A stretch of DNA of 11,721 nt from JBAXRT01 sp037131065 (GCA_037131065.1 JBAXRT010000095.1:1-11721), one strand, 5' to 3'. Counted from the first letter of the stretch, positions 1-6,400 are shown. Numbers and translations are program-made. Notes: a model not told the origin generated them from the sequence alone.

Positions 1-956
1 TATGAGATCTCACCCAGGTGCTGTTCGATGGATGTTTTATAAATGAAGGCGGAGGTGGGGTCGGTAGCTTTGCATTTGAGGAGTTTTCCTTCCTTGGTCT
101 TCACACCGGGCATTTCATTCGGAGCCGGTACATTATTGGCAACAAACTCAAGAAGGCGTCCCACCCCGATATCCTGTTTGGCACAAAGACAAAGAACCGG
201 GAAGATGGTCCTGTTGAGCAGCCCGGTCGTCAGGGCCTTCTGCATCTGTTCCTCAGAAAGCGTTCCCTTGTCGAAGAAAATCTCCATCAGCGATTCATCC
301 TTTGATGCCAGTTCTTCAATCAGGGCCACCTGCATCTCTTCCGCTCTTCCCTTTTCGCCGTCGGGAATATCGGTAATCTCCGGTTTTCCGCCACCTGCGG
401 AATATTTATACTGCTTCATCTTGAGCAGGTCAATGATCGTATTGAATCCGGTCCCTGCATTGACGGGATATTGCATTAGGGCAACATTCTTCCCGAATTG
501 CTGCCTCAGCTGGCGGATCGTCTCATCAAAATTGGCATGTTCCTGGTCGAGGTGGTTGACAGCAAAAATGACCGGCTTCCCGCTCCTGCTGGCATAGCGC
601 CAGGTGATCTCCGTCCCGACTTCAACCCCGTTCTGTCCGTTTACGACCATGACGGCGGTATCGGTAACATAGAGTGCAGAGATGACCTCTCCGCAAAAAT
701 CATCAAAACCGGGAGTATCGATGATATTGATTTTTTTGTTATCGCAAAGGGTATATAGGATTGAGGCAGAAACGGAGTTCTGACGTTCGAGTTCAATGGG
801 GCGGTAGTCTGATACTGTGTTCTTATCTTCAACCGATCCACGGCGGCTGATGACTCCTCCCTCAAAAATCATGGCCTCTGCCAACGTGGTCTTTCCCGAT
901 TTTGCGCCGCCGATCAGGCAGATGTTACGGATTTCACTGGTCTGGTATACCTTCAT
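1..956 (-). CDS. EF-G2-type elongation factor G paralog (N-terminal part, runs off left edge)
   Basis: Translational GTPase; 318 codons are visible and the C-terminus lies outside the window. The start is ATG at 956 (MKVYQTSEIRNICL). The G domain comes first: P-loop GGAKSGKTT (residues 16-24), a switch-I region with ERQNSV where EF-G normally has ERGITI, DTPGF (80-84), and NHLD (134-137) in place of NKxD. Domain II begins near residue 300, and the frame is open to the edge with FIYKTSIEQHLGEIS. Canonical EF-G has DTPGH, with His as the catalytic residue; Phe here (F84) fits the EF-G2 paralogs. From memory, the Bacteroides thetaiotaomicron EF-G2 has been reported to support translocation without GTP hydrolysis. 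That this gene does the same is inference. It follows the pfkB-family gene on the same strand after a 143-nt gap and has its own promoter. Family assignment is firm; the subfamily is likely. Confidence 0.93.
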   Translation of the reverse strand, partial: MKVYQTSEIRNICLIGGAKSGKTTLAEAMIFEGGVISRRGSVEDKNTVSDYRPIELERQNSVSASILYTLCDNKKINIIDTPGFDDFCGEVISALYVTDTAVMVVNGQNGVEVGTEITWRYASRSGKPVIFAVNHLDQEHANFDETIRQLRQQFGKNVALMQYPVNAGTGFNTIIDLLKMKQYKYSAGGGKPEITDIPDGEKGRAEEMQVALIEELASKDESLMEIFFDKGTLSEEQMQKALTTGLLNRTIFPVLCLCAKQDIGVGRLLEFVANNVPAPNEMPGVKTKEGKLLKCKATDPTSAFIYKTSIEQHLGEIS

Positions 957-982
957 CGTAAACGAATGTTATTGAGTTATCA

Positions 983-996
983 ATTGTAAGTACAAT
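983..996. repeat. Small inverted repeat in the EF-G2 leader
   Basis: ATTGTA-AG-TACAAT forms a perfect dyad with 6-bp arms and a 2-bp centre. It lies between the predicted EF-G2 transcription start (about 1005) and the ATG at 956. The loop is too short for a stable RNA hairpin, so if it is functional a protein-binding site is more likely. AT-rich DNA produces such dyads by chance. Confidence 0.35.
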
Positions 997-1011
997 ACTT
1001 TAAAAGGGATG

Positions 1012-1042
1012 CAAAATTATAAAAAGATATGGAATAAACCAA
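1012..1042 (-). promoter_or_regulatory. Bacteroidota-type promoter for the EF-G2 gene
   Basis: Read on the minus strand, a -33 element TTG (1042-1040) is followed after 20 nt by a perfect -7 box TAATTTTG (1019-1012), consensus TAnnTTTG. Transcription should start near 1005, giving a leader of roughly 50 nt before the ATG at 956. This means the EF-G2 gene can be expressed independently of the upstream kinase gene. Confidence 0.7.
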
Positions 1043-1099
1043 GACAGACAGTCAATTACAGAGGGAATTAAGTTGTTGCCGGAATAATTCCTGAAATAT

Positions 1100-2065
1100 T
1101 TACAGCTGGGTCCGGATCATTTTCCACCTGTCATCCGACATTTTGGCTCCCATAAACTCGATGACATTCCCTGCAAGCAGGGCGCCCAACTCACCGCACC
1201 TTTCCAATGAATAACCCTGCGCATGCCCATACAGGAAACCTGCTGCATAAAGATCCCCGGCGCCGGTGGTATCGACCGGTTCAACCGGAATTACCCCGAT
1301 GCGGATGGTTTCTCCATTCTGCCTTATCATGGACCCTTTCCTCCCGGTTTTTACAATGGCAGTTCCGACCATCTTTCCGAGCTCATCCAGGGCACCCTCC
1401 GGATCAAGTCCTGTAAATGATTTTGCCTCCTCCTCGTTGGCAAAGAGAATATCCACGTGTTCCCGGGCAAGGGTCTGCAAAAAACTGAGGTTGGCTTCAA
1501 CAACATTGTAGCTGGCAAGATCAAGAGAAACTTTAAGTCCGCTCTTCCTGGCCAGGGTAACCGCCTGCTTTATAAGTTCATGATTCTGAACGAGATATCC
1601 TTCGATGTGAAAATAGTCATACCCATCAAACATCTCCTTTTTCAGCTGGCCGGCCGAGAGTTCAATGGCAGCTCCAAGAAAGGTGGCAAAGGTCCTTTCC
1701 GAATCAGGTGTGACCAGCGCAACGGCCCGGCCTGTCTCCTGGTCGCTGTGGATCATCACCGGATCGACCCCGGCATTTACCAAGTCACGCACGAAAAACC
1801 CTCCCAGTTCGTCTTCTCCCACTACACCAATGTAACCGGCCGGTGCCCCCAGCATGGCAAGTCCGTGGATCGTGTTCGCTGCCGATCCTCCCGCTGCCTG
1901 GCTTTTTGAATAGCTTTTCAGCGCAGCAAGAATGGATGTACTCCTTTCTTTATCAACAAGTTGCATGCTCCCTTTGGGCAGGTCAAGCATCTCAAGGATC
2001 CCATCGCTCTCAAGGGAGATCATAATGTCGACCAGGGCATTACCCATCCCCAGAATTTTCTTCAT
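1100..2065 (-). CDS. PfkB-family carbohydrate/nucleoside kinase (adenosine kinase-like)
   Basis: Cytoplasmic ATP-dependent kinase of the ribokinase/PfkB fold, 321 aa. The N-terminus MKKILGMGNALVDI resembles adenosine kinase-like members. PfkB signature 1 is visible as AGGSAAN (residues 58-64). An NxxE Mg/phosphate motif lies at N210-E213. Signature 2, DTTGAGD (265-271), carries the catalytic base D271. Length is normal for the family. A longer frame begins at 2104, but the promoter -7 box (2094-2087) lies inside that extension, and homology begins at the ATG at 2065, so I chose 2065. The stop is TAA at 1102-1100. The EF-G2 gene follows on the same strand. The substrate (adenosine, ribose, fructose or another sugar) cannot be read from the sequence; Bacteroidota members are often labelled adenosine kinase. 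Confidence 0.93.
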   Translation of the reverse strand: MKKILGMGNALVDIMISLESDGILEMLDLPKGSMQLVDKERSTSILAALKSYSKSQAAGGSAANTIHGLAMLGAPAGYIGVVGEDELGGFFVRDLVNAGVDPVMIHSDQETGRAVALVTPDSERTFATFLGAAIELSAGQLKKEMFDGYDYFHIEGYLVQNHELIKQAVTLARKSGLKVSLDLASYNVVEANLSFLQTLAREHVDILFANEEEAKSFTGLDPEGALDELGKMVGTAIVKTGRKGSMIRQNGETIRIGVIPVEPVDTTGAGDLYAAGFLYGHAQGYSLERCGELGALLAGNVIEFMGAKMSDDRWKMIRTQL

Positions 2066-2086
2066 TTTTCCGTGATTTAGTTGGCG

Positions 2087-2094
2087 CAAAGGTA
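2087..2094 (-). promoter_or_regulatory. -7 box of the PfkB-family kinase gene
   Basis: TACCTTTG on the minus strand matches TAnnTTTG exactly, about 22 nt before the ATG at 2065, giving a leader of about 15 nt. No clear TTG -33 element lies at the usual distance. The same core, TATTACCTTTGC, precedes the canonical EF-G gene (6399-6410), a recurrent strong-promoter form. Confidence 0.6.
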
Positions 2095-2213
2095 ATAAAA
2101 ACACTTATCGGCCCGGGCGCCCTCAATACCCTTTAATTCGACACACTTACTTATCGGATGGCTTAAAAACGCAACCCTAGCATGCAAATCCCGTACAAAT
2201 TAGAAAAGAGCAT

Positions 2214-2732
2214 ATGAAAACCCGGTCCATAACAATAATGATCATCCTTTTCTCGGTTATCTGTTACTCAGGGTTCGCCGCTGACGACGATTGTCCCTGC
2301 CGGAAGAAAAAACCTGCTCCTAAAAAATATTCGGGTTCCAGAACCCAGTCTGCAAGACCGGCAAAATCAACCTCCGCTGAAAAAAAATGGGATCGCTACA
2401 TTCTATATCCTAATGGTTTTTATTTTCTGCCCCAGGGTGTTGATTATTCCTACGGTAAAATGAAGGAGATTCAGGATTACAATGTCAGGATCATGCCCAA
2501 CCCGGTGACCGAGTTCCTGAATGTGATCTACAACAAGAAAAATCGCAGCGTAACAACCATCGAACTGCTGACGGCCGACGGAAAACTTGTGCAGACACTT
2601 CTTCAGAAAAATGAACCGGACGGATGCAGTGTTCATACCTTCAACATTGCCGGCAAGATTCGTCCCGGTATCGCTTATGTAAGATTCACAGCCGGTGATA
2701 TGATCAAGGTTGAACAAATCTTCATTAATTAA
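2214..2732 (+). CDS. Small secreted protein with T9SS type A C-terminal sorting domain
   Basis: A 172-aa exported protein. An N-terminal Sec signal peptide (residues 1-23, hydrophobic IMIILFSVICYSGFAA) has a probable cleavage before DDDCPC. A short Cys/Lys-rich and Ser/Lys-rich linker follows (27-60), then an aromatic stretch ILYPNGFYFLPQG (63-75). The last 80 residues (93-172) look like a Por-secretion/T9SS type A domain: MPNPVTEFLNV start, ADGKLVQTLL strand pair, PGIAYVRF and a terminal KVEQIFIN strand. Cargo with this domain is carried across the outer membrane and usually anchored to the surface. Here the sorting domain makes up over half of the mature protein and no enzymatic domain is visible. 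The Cys pair CPC could form a disulfide or bind metal. It ends 2 nt before the next gene, so the two are probably co-transcribed. No convincing promoter was found upstream. The precise role is unknown. Confidence 0.85.
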   Translation: MKTRSITIMIILFSVICYSGFAADDDCPCRKKKPAPKKYSGSRTQSARPAKSTSAEKKWDRYILYPNGFYFLPQGVDYSYGKMKEIQDYNVRIMPNPVTEFLNVIYNKKNRSVTTIELLTADGKLVQTLLQKNEPDGCSVHTFNIAGKIRPGIAYVRFTAGDMIKVEQIFIN

Positions 2733-2734
2733 CT

Positions 2735-3676
2735 TTGCTTTCCCGTATCCTGAATTTCAGCCCGGTTGTTGTCTTCATTTTACTTATCCTGGCTGGTTGT
2801 ACCCAGTCGCAAACAAAAATGACCATGGGATTTAAAAAGCTCACACCAGAAGAGGAATGGGTGATCGTTAATAAGGGGACTGAAGCTCCCTTTTCCGGTA
2901 TCTATGAATCCTTTTATGAAAAAGGGGGTTACCTCTGTAAGCGATGCGGGAACCCGTTGTATCGTTCGGAAGATAAATTCGATGCCAAATGCGGATGGCC
3001 CAGTTTTGACGATGAGATCAGGGGGGCAATAAAGCGAATCCCCGACGCCGACGGCATGAGGACCGAGATCGTTTGTTCCAAATGCGGGGCACACCTCGGA
3101 CATGTTTTTACCGGAGAGGGGTTCACACCCAAAGAGACCCGGCATTGTGTCAATTCCATCTCCCTTGATTTTATCCCGGCGGATGGTTCCCCGAAAACCG
3201 ATACGGCTATTTTTGCCGGGGGCTGTTTTTGGGGAGTGGAGTACTACATGCGAAAATCCAAAGGTGTAATTTCCACGGAAGTCGGGTATACTGGGGGCGC
3301 AAAGAAAAACCCAACCTACGAGGAGGTCTGTTCCGGAACAACCGGCCATTATGAAGCGATTCAGGTGGTTTTTGACCCCGACAAGACCTCTTTTGAAGAG
3401 GTGACAAAATTATTTTTCGAAATCCATGATCCCACCCAATTGAACCACCAGGGCCCCGATATGGGAGAACAATACCGGTCGGCCGTGTTCTACCGGACGG
3501 AGGAGCAGAAAGAGATAACGCTAAAGCTTATTGAAATGCTTAAAAAGAAGGGCTTTAATGTTGTTACTGAGGTAAGGCCTGCTGCGACATTCTGGAAAGC
3601 AGAAAATTACCACCAGGATTATTATGATCATAAGGGAAGTACTCCTTACTGCCATGGATATGTGAAACGGTTCTGA
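2735..3676 (+). CDS. msrBA: Lipoprotein bifunctional methionine sulfoxide reductase MsrB-MsrA
   Basis: A 313-aa fusion that reduces both methionine-R- and S-sulfoxide. The signal peptide ends in lipobox LAGC (residues 19-22), which predicts an envelope-anchored lipoprotein. The MsrB domain (about 36-147) has zinc cysteines C68/C71 and C114/C117, CGWPSF (86-91) and the catalytic C138 in RHCVNS. The MsrA domain (about 156-313) has the catalytic C164 in GCFWG, GPDMGEQYRS (240-249) and a probable resolving C306 in STPYCHGY. Start choice: an in-frame stop at 2726-2728 and the need for the lipobox leave TTG at 2735 as the only start that keeps the full signal peptide. ATG at 2819 would give a cytoplasmic protein. 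Only 2 nt separate it from the upstream stop, so translation is probably coupled. Electrons would have to come from a periplasmic thioredoxin-like partner, not seen here. Confidence 0.95.
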   Translation: MLSRILNFSPVVVFILLILAGCTQSQTKMTMGFKKLTPEEEWVIVNKGTEAPFSGIYESFYEKGGYLCKRCGNPLYRSEDKFDAKCGWPSFDDEIRGAIKRIPDADGMRTEIVCSKCGAHLGHVFTGEGFTPKETRHCVNSISLDFIPADGSPKTDTAIFAGGCFWGVEYYMRKSKGVISTEVGYTGGAKKNPTYEEVCSGTTGHYEAIQVVFDPDKTSFEEVTKLFFEIHDPTQLNHQGPDMGEQYRSAVFYRTEEQKEITLKLIEMLKKKGFNVVTEVRPAATFWKAENYHQDYYDHKGSTPYCHGYVKRF

Positions 3677-3747
3677 AACGGATCCTGGCTAAAAAGGAGC
3701 GCCGGGGTGTCGAAAGTTGACGTAAATTTACAGTAAGATCTCAGTGA

Positions 3748-4368
3748 ATGAAATCTTATCCAGCATCCTTTAATAATCGTTTACAGAAATGGAATCTCCG
3801 GCTGTTCATTGAGTTGTGGGTGTTTTCATTAATCTTCTATTTTTTTCATTTCTTCTGGCTCTCCTTTTCCGGCTATATCGGGAATCTTTCTTTTTTTTCG
3901 TCGATCAGTGAGTTCATCGGGAAAGCGCTCCTTGCGACTGCCCCTGCCATCTTAAATCCTGTTTTGAAGCTCGGCCTTGTAAACGATGGAGAAAGCATTG
4001 TTCTCCTTAATGGTTTTCATGTTCCGTATGGCTTTGATCTTTCGGGGGTCAAGCAGATGTTGATCGTCCTGTTGGTGTTTTTACTTATCTCAGGATCCTG
4101 GTATAAAAAGATGTGGTTTATTCCTTTAAACCTTTTTATCCTGCTGGTGCTTGTCTTTTTCCGTTTCCTGGTGCTCACTGCCCATTGTTCATTCCATCCG
4201 GAACACTTTCTCATCCTTCAGGAGATCCTGTTCGGCCCGATGTTTTACTTCGAGCTGATCATCATGTGGATCGCGTGGGTGCTTTTCATTGCAAAAACAG
4301 GATGCGGTGATTTTGTAATGCCCGATATTATGAGGAGGCCAAGGCTCGTTCAGCCGGCAAAAAACTGA
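3748..4368 (+). CDS. Polytopic membrane protein, exosortase/archaeosortase-like without the catalytic Cys
   Basis: A 206-aa integral membrane protein with hydrophobic segments near residues 18-40, 57-77, 101-116, 122-146 and 156-183. I do not recognise it with certainty. The layout of the second half recalls exosortases of the XrtF type: a short motif before a TM helix (FDLSGVKQ, 96-103, where family members have CSG or a similar Cys motif), a helix with Arg near its end (R139 in FFRFLVL), then HPEHF (150-154) and a Trp-rich last helix. The expected Cys is Leu98 by this alignment. The only cysteines, C147 and C186, lie elsewhere. So it would be either inactive, or catalytic by another route, or not a sortase at all. 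It starts 71 nt after msrBA and may belong to that transcript. Its 3' end overlaps the convergent Kir channel gene. Gene reality is strong; the family call is tentative. Confidence 0.8.
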   Translation: MKSYPASFNNRLQKWNLRLFIELWVFSLIFYFFHFFWLSFSGYIGNLSFFSSISEFIGKALLATAPAILNPVLKLGLVNDGESIVLLNGFHVPYGFDLSGVKQMLIVLLVFLLISGSWYKKMWFIPLNLFILLVLVFFRFLVLTAHCSFHPEHFLILQEILFGPMFYFELIIMWIAWVLFIAKTGCGDFVMPDIMRRPRLVQPAKN

Positions 4369-5171
4369 TCTTTCGTTTTCTCGTCCATGGATTCGATCCG
4401 CTCAAAATTTTTCCAGCGGAAGTTTTTTCGTCTCCCGTTCTCATCCCACGAATAGACATTCATGAAGGTCTTACCGAAACGGAGATGGCCCGAGTCATAG
4501 TACTTGGCATAGGCCACCTGTTCCCCCGTCTTCATGTCATTCCCGATGAAGGAAAATTTCATGTGAAGAAGGGTTCCTCCACGTAATGCATGTTTTATTG
4601 CTGATTTGAGCGACTGGTTGTCGGGATCATCCAGATCGATATCGTAATAGAGGATCTTTTCCAGGTCGGGAAGCTCCTCTTCACAGCGGAATGCCCTGAC
4701 GCGGCTGTTGTTCTCTATTGTCCAGGCTTCGAACTTACTCTTCAGGTCGATGATATCTCGCCCCTTGTTGCCAAGGCGGATGGAGAGGCAGAAACGGTCT
4801 TTACGATAACGGATGTAAACACATTGGGTGGTAAAAATATCACTTGGCCTTTTGATGGCGAAGAAGACCAGGAAGCCTGCGAAAATGGAGGTGAAAAAGA
4901 GGGAAATGGTCGATTGGATCATTACAAGCTTCCTGCCGAGATCGGTGGTGGGATGAATATCGCCAAATCCGATCGTGTGAAAGGAGACGATGCTGAAATA
5001 GATCGATTTTTCAAAGTCAATCTTTTCAGTGTAAGGCTTTGAATAAGGGGTCAGCCCGATGCTTCCGGTTGTGTAATAAAGCGATGCAAACCCGACAATA
5101 ATGGCCAAATAGATGGCAAGTGAAAGAAGAATAAAAACCAGTAGTTCTCGTGTTTTTAACCTGAAGCCCAT
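4350..5171 (-). CDS. Inward-rectifier (Kir/KirBac-type) potassium channel
   Basis: A 273-aa K+ channel subunit expected to form tetramers in the inner membrane. TM1 spans about residues 9-32. A pore helix and the selectivity filter TIGFGD (66-71) follow, then TM2 (about 81-107). The cytoplasmic C-terminal half is the Kir immunoglobulin-like domain: CVYIRYRKDRFCLSIRLGN (117-135) matches the family's conserved RLGN strand, and GTLLHMKFSFIGND...GEQVAYAKYY is the later beta region. A longer frame begins with TTG at 5228 and adds 19 residues of unconserved sequence. The ATG at 5171 (MGFRLKTREL) is preferred because it fits family length and leaves room for a promoter in the 76-bp gap to the divergent TPR gene. 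The last 19 bp overlap the 3' end of the exosortase-like gene on the opposite strand. Gating ligand unknown. Confidence 0.92.
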   Translation of the reverse strand: MGFRLKTRELLVFILLSLAIYLAIIVGFASLYYTTGSIGLTPYSKPYTEKIDFEKSIYFSIVSFHTIGFGDIHPTTDLGRKLVMIQSTISLFFTSIFAGFLVFFAIKRPSDIFTTQCVYIRYRKDRFCLSIRLGNKGRDIIDLKSKFEAWTIENNSRVRAFRCEEELPDLEKILYYDIDLDDPDNQSLKSAIKHALRGGTLLHMKFSFIGNDMKTGEQVAYAKYYDSGHLRFGKTFMNVYSWDENGRRKNFRWKNFERIESMDEKTKDQFFAG

Positions 5172-5235
5172 GAAACCCACAGTTGAATGTGTAAAAATAG
5201 CTGAAAAGCAGTTTATCAGGATGATCAAAAAAGAT

Positions 5236-5243
5236 TATTTTTG
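5236..5243 (+). promoter_or_regulatory. -7 box of the TPR-protein gene (nearly leaderless)
   Basis: TATTTTTG matches TAnnTTTG exactly and ends only 4 nt before the ATG at 5248. A TTT (5212-5214) sits about 21 nt upstream as a weak -33 element. Transcription would start at or next to the start codon, so the mRNA would have little or no 5' leader. Confidence 0.6.
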
Positions 5244-5247
5244 AATT

Positions 5248-6303
5248 ATGAAAAGTACCCGGGTATTTTTACTGCTACTCCTTATTCCCATTGTTTTCCC
5301 CTTTTCAACCCGTTGCCAGACGATGGAATTGAAGGAGCTTTACCCGGTGAATTATAAAAAAGACATCTCCTCCCTTATTGATTCCCTGAAGGAGGATCTC
5401 TATCCAAAATCTTCTACCACCGGGGCGGTTCACTTCTACAGGGGCATCAGTTACCTGCATCAGAAATATTACCAGGAGGCCATTCGGGATTTCAAATCGG
5501 CGCGGGTCGATTCTACCGTTTCCAAATCGATGTGCAATTTTTACATCGGTCTTGCCTATCTCGAAATGGACCTCCCCGACAGCATCTGGGATGTATGCAG
5601 TTATGCTCTCAGAGTGCCGGTGTCCAAACTGAAAAAGCCCGATTTCTGGGAAAATTCACCATTTTCCAAGGACATGGTTTTTTTCGCTTTTCTTCTCGGC
5701 ACCAACGAGGTACTGCACAATTCGTCCGACACCAACCTGATCGACGGGCTTTTCAAGTTTGCCACAAAAGAGTCGAAGTTTTTCGAGGCTTTCTTCAACT
5801 ACGGGAACTACTGTTTTACGATCGGCCGCTATAAAAAGGCTGTCGACCTTTTCCTGAAAGCCCGTGAACTTGACAAAACAGAAGACACTATCCTGTTGCT
5901 TGGTATGGGATATTTTTACCGCCTTTCGGGCGATCTCGTTCAGTCGCAGAAGGCTTATGACATGCTTCTTTCGGGCCATTCGGATTTTGCACTCGGATAC
6001 AACAACCGGGGTTGTCTCTACGGCTACCTTGAAAAATATGACGTTGCCCTGCGCGACCTCAACAAGGCCATAAAGTTCAATCCGAGGTTCATGGAGGCTT
6101 ACTGCAATCGGGGACTGGTCTTTCTTAAAACAAAAAAATGGGATAAATCCATTGCCGATTTTTCCACCGCACTCCAGTTCCAGCCCGACCATGCCGATGC
6201 CTATTACTACCGCGGATTTGCCAAAAAAACCAAGGGAGACCTGCAGGGATCAGTCGTCGATTTCACCCGCGCCCTGGAGCTGAAGAAGTATAGCCAGCAG
6301 TAA
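5248..6303 (+). CDS. Exported tetratricopeptide-repeat (TPR) protein
   Basis: A 351-aa protein with a Sec signal peptide (residues 1-24, FLLLLLIPIVFPF core) and at least five TPR-like helix pairs: about 60-93 (FYRGISYLHQKYYQEAIRDF), 180-210, 214-246, 247-280, 281-314 and 315-347. The last three are the most regular (NNRGCLYGYLEKYDVALRDL; NRGLVFLKTKKWDKSIADF; YRGFAKKTKGDLQGSVVDF). The stretch 100-180 is less regular, with degenerate repeats. STRC at 20-23 is not a lipobox, because it lacks a small residue before Cys and an aliphatic residue at -3, so it is probably soluble periplasmic. TPR proteins scaffold protein complexes; no enzymatic domain is visible and the partner is unknown. The start is ATG at 5248. 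It is separated from the downstream EF-G by the tandem repeat and palindrome, so the two are unlikely to form a simple operon. Confidence 0.9.
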   Translation: MKSTRVFLLLLLIPIVFPFSTRCQTMELKELYPVNYKKDISSLIDSLKEDLYPKSSTTGAVHFYRGISYLHQKYYQEAIRDFKSARVDSTVSKSMCNFYIGLAYLEMDLPDSIWDVCSYALRVPVSKLKKPDFWENSPFSKDMVFFAFLLGTNEVLHNSSDTNLIDGLFKFATKESKFFEAFFNYGNYCFTIGRYKKAVDLFLKARELDKTEDTILLLGMGYFYRLSGDLVQSQKAYDMLLSGHSDFALGYNNRGCLYGYLEKYDVALRDLNKAIKFNPRFMEAYCNRGLVFLKTKKWDKSIADFSTALQFQPDHADAYYYRGFAKKTKGDLQGSVVDFTRALELKKYSQQ

Positions 6304-6327
6304 CAAACAAGTTGACTATTCATCTTT

Positions 6328-6355
6328 CGTCACTCGTCACTCGTCACTCGTCACT
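6328..6355. repeat. Tandem heptamer (CGTCACT) x 4
   Basis: Four perfect, uninterrupted copies of the 7-mer CGTCACT. The last base of the array is the first base of the adjacent 42-bp palindrome. It lies in the 128-bp gap between the TPR gene stop and the EF-G ATG. The copies are too short and closely packed for CRISPR. They may be a slippage-prone microsatellite or a dispersed intergenic repeat. Confidence 0.95.
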
Positions 6356-6396
6356 AATTTTTGAAATATAGCGATATCGCTATATTTCAAAAATTA
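6355..6396. repeat. 42-bp perfect palindrome upstream of the EF-G gene
   Basis: The left half, T plus AATTTTTGAAATATAGCGAT, is followed immediately by its exact reverse complement, with no mismatch and no spacer; the centre is GCGATATCGC. The dyad ends 4 bp before the EF-G -7 box at 6401, covering the -33 region. It could be an operator for a dimeric repressor. It could equally be a strong bidirectional terminator separating the TPR gene from EF-G, or a cruciform-forming element. The GC-rich centre and AT-rich flanks fit either a hairpin or a protein site. Confidence 0.97.
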
Positions 6397-6400
6397 TTAT

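Noticed and set aside
18..758. Plus-strand open frames over the left 0.75 kb
   Set aside because: They overlap the clearly homologous minus-strand EF-G2 gene and encode no recognisable domain.
1081..1091. Terminator after the PfkB-family kinase gene (GGAATAATTCC)
   Set aside because: A 5-bp dyad with a 1-nt centre that cannot form a useful hairpin and has no T-run.
2066..2104. N-terminal extension of the PfkB-family kinase (MFLLPLRQLNHGK)
   Set aside because: The predicted -7 box lies inside it and the family homology starts at the ATG at 2065.
2214..2300. Lipobox on the T9SS-tagged protein
   Set aside because: C27 follows DDD and is not preceded by an aliphatic/small-residue lipobox; cleavage by signal peptidase I after FAA fits better.
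5172..5228. TTG-initiated 19-residue extension of the Kir channel
   Set aside because: Non-ATG start, no family similarity, and it would fill most of the divergent promoter region.
5248..5325. Lipoprotein signal on the TPR protein
   Set aside because: The Cys at residue 23 follows S-T-R, which does not fit a lipobox; a plain Sec signal is more likely.
6328..6396. CRISPR array or phage attachment site
   Set aside because: Repeat units are only 7 bp with no spacers, there are no cas or integrase genes nearby, and the palindrome is a single dyad.
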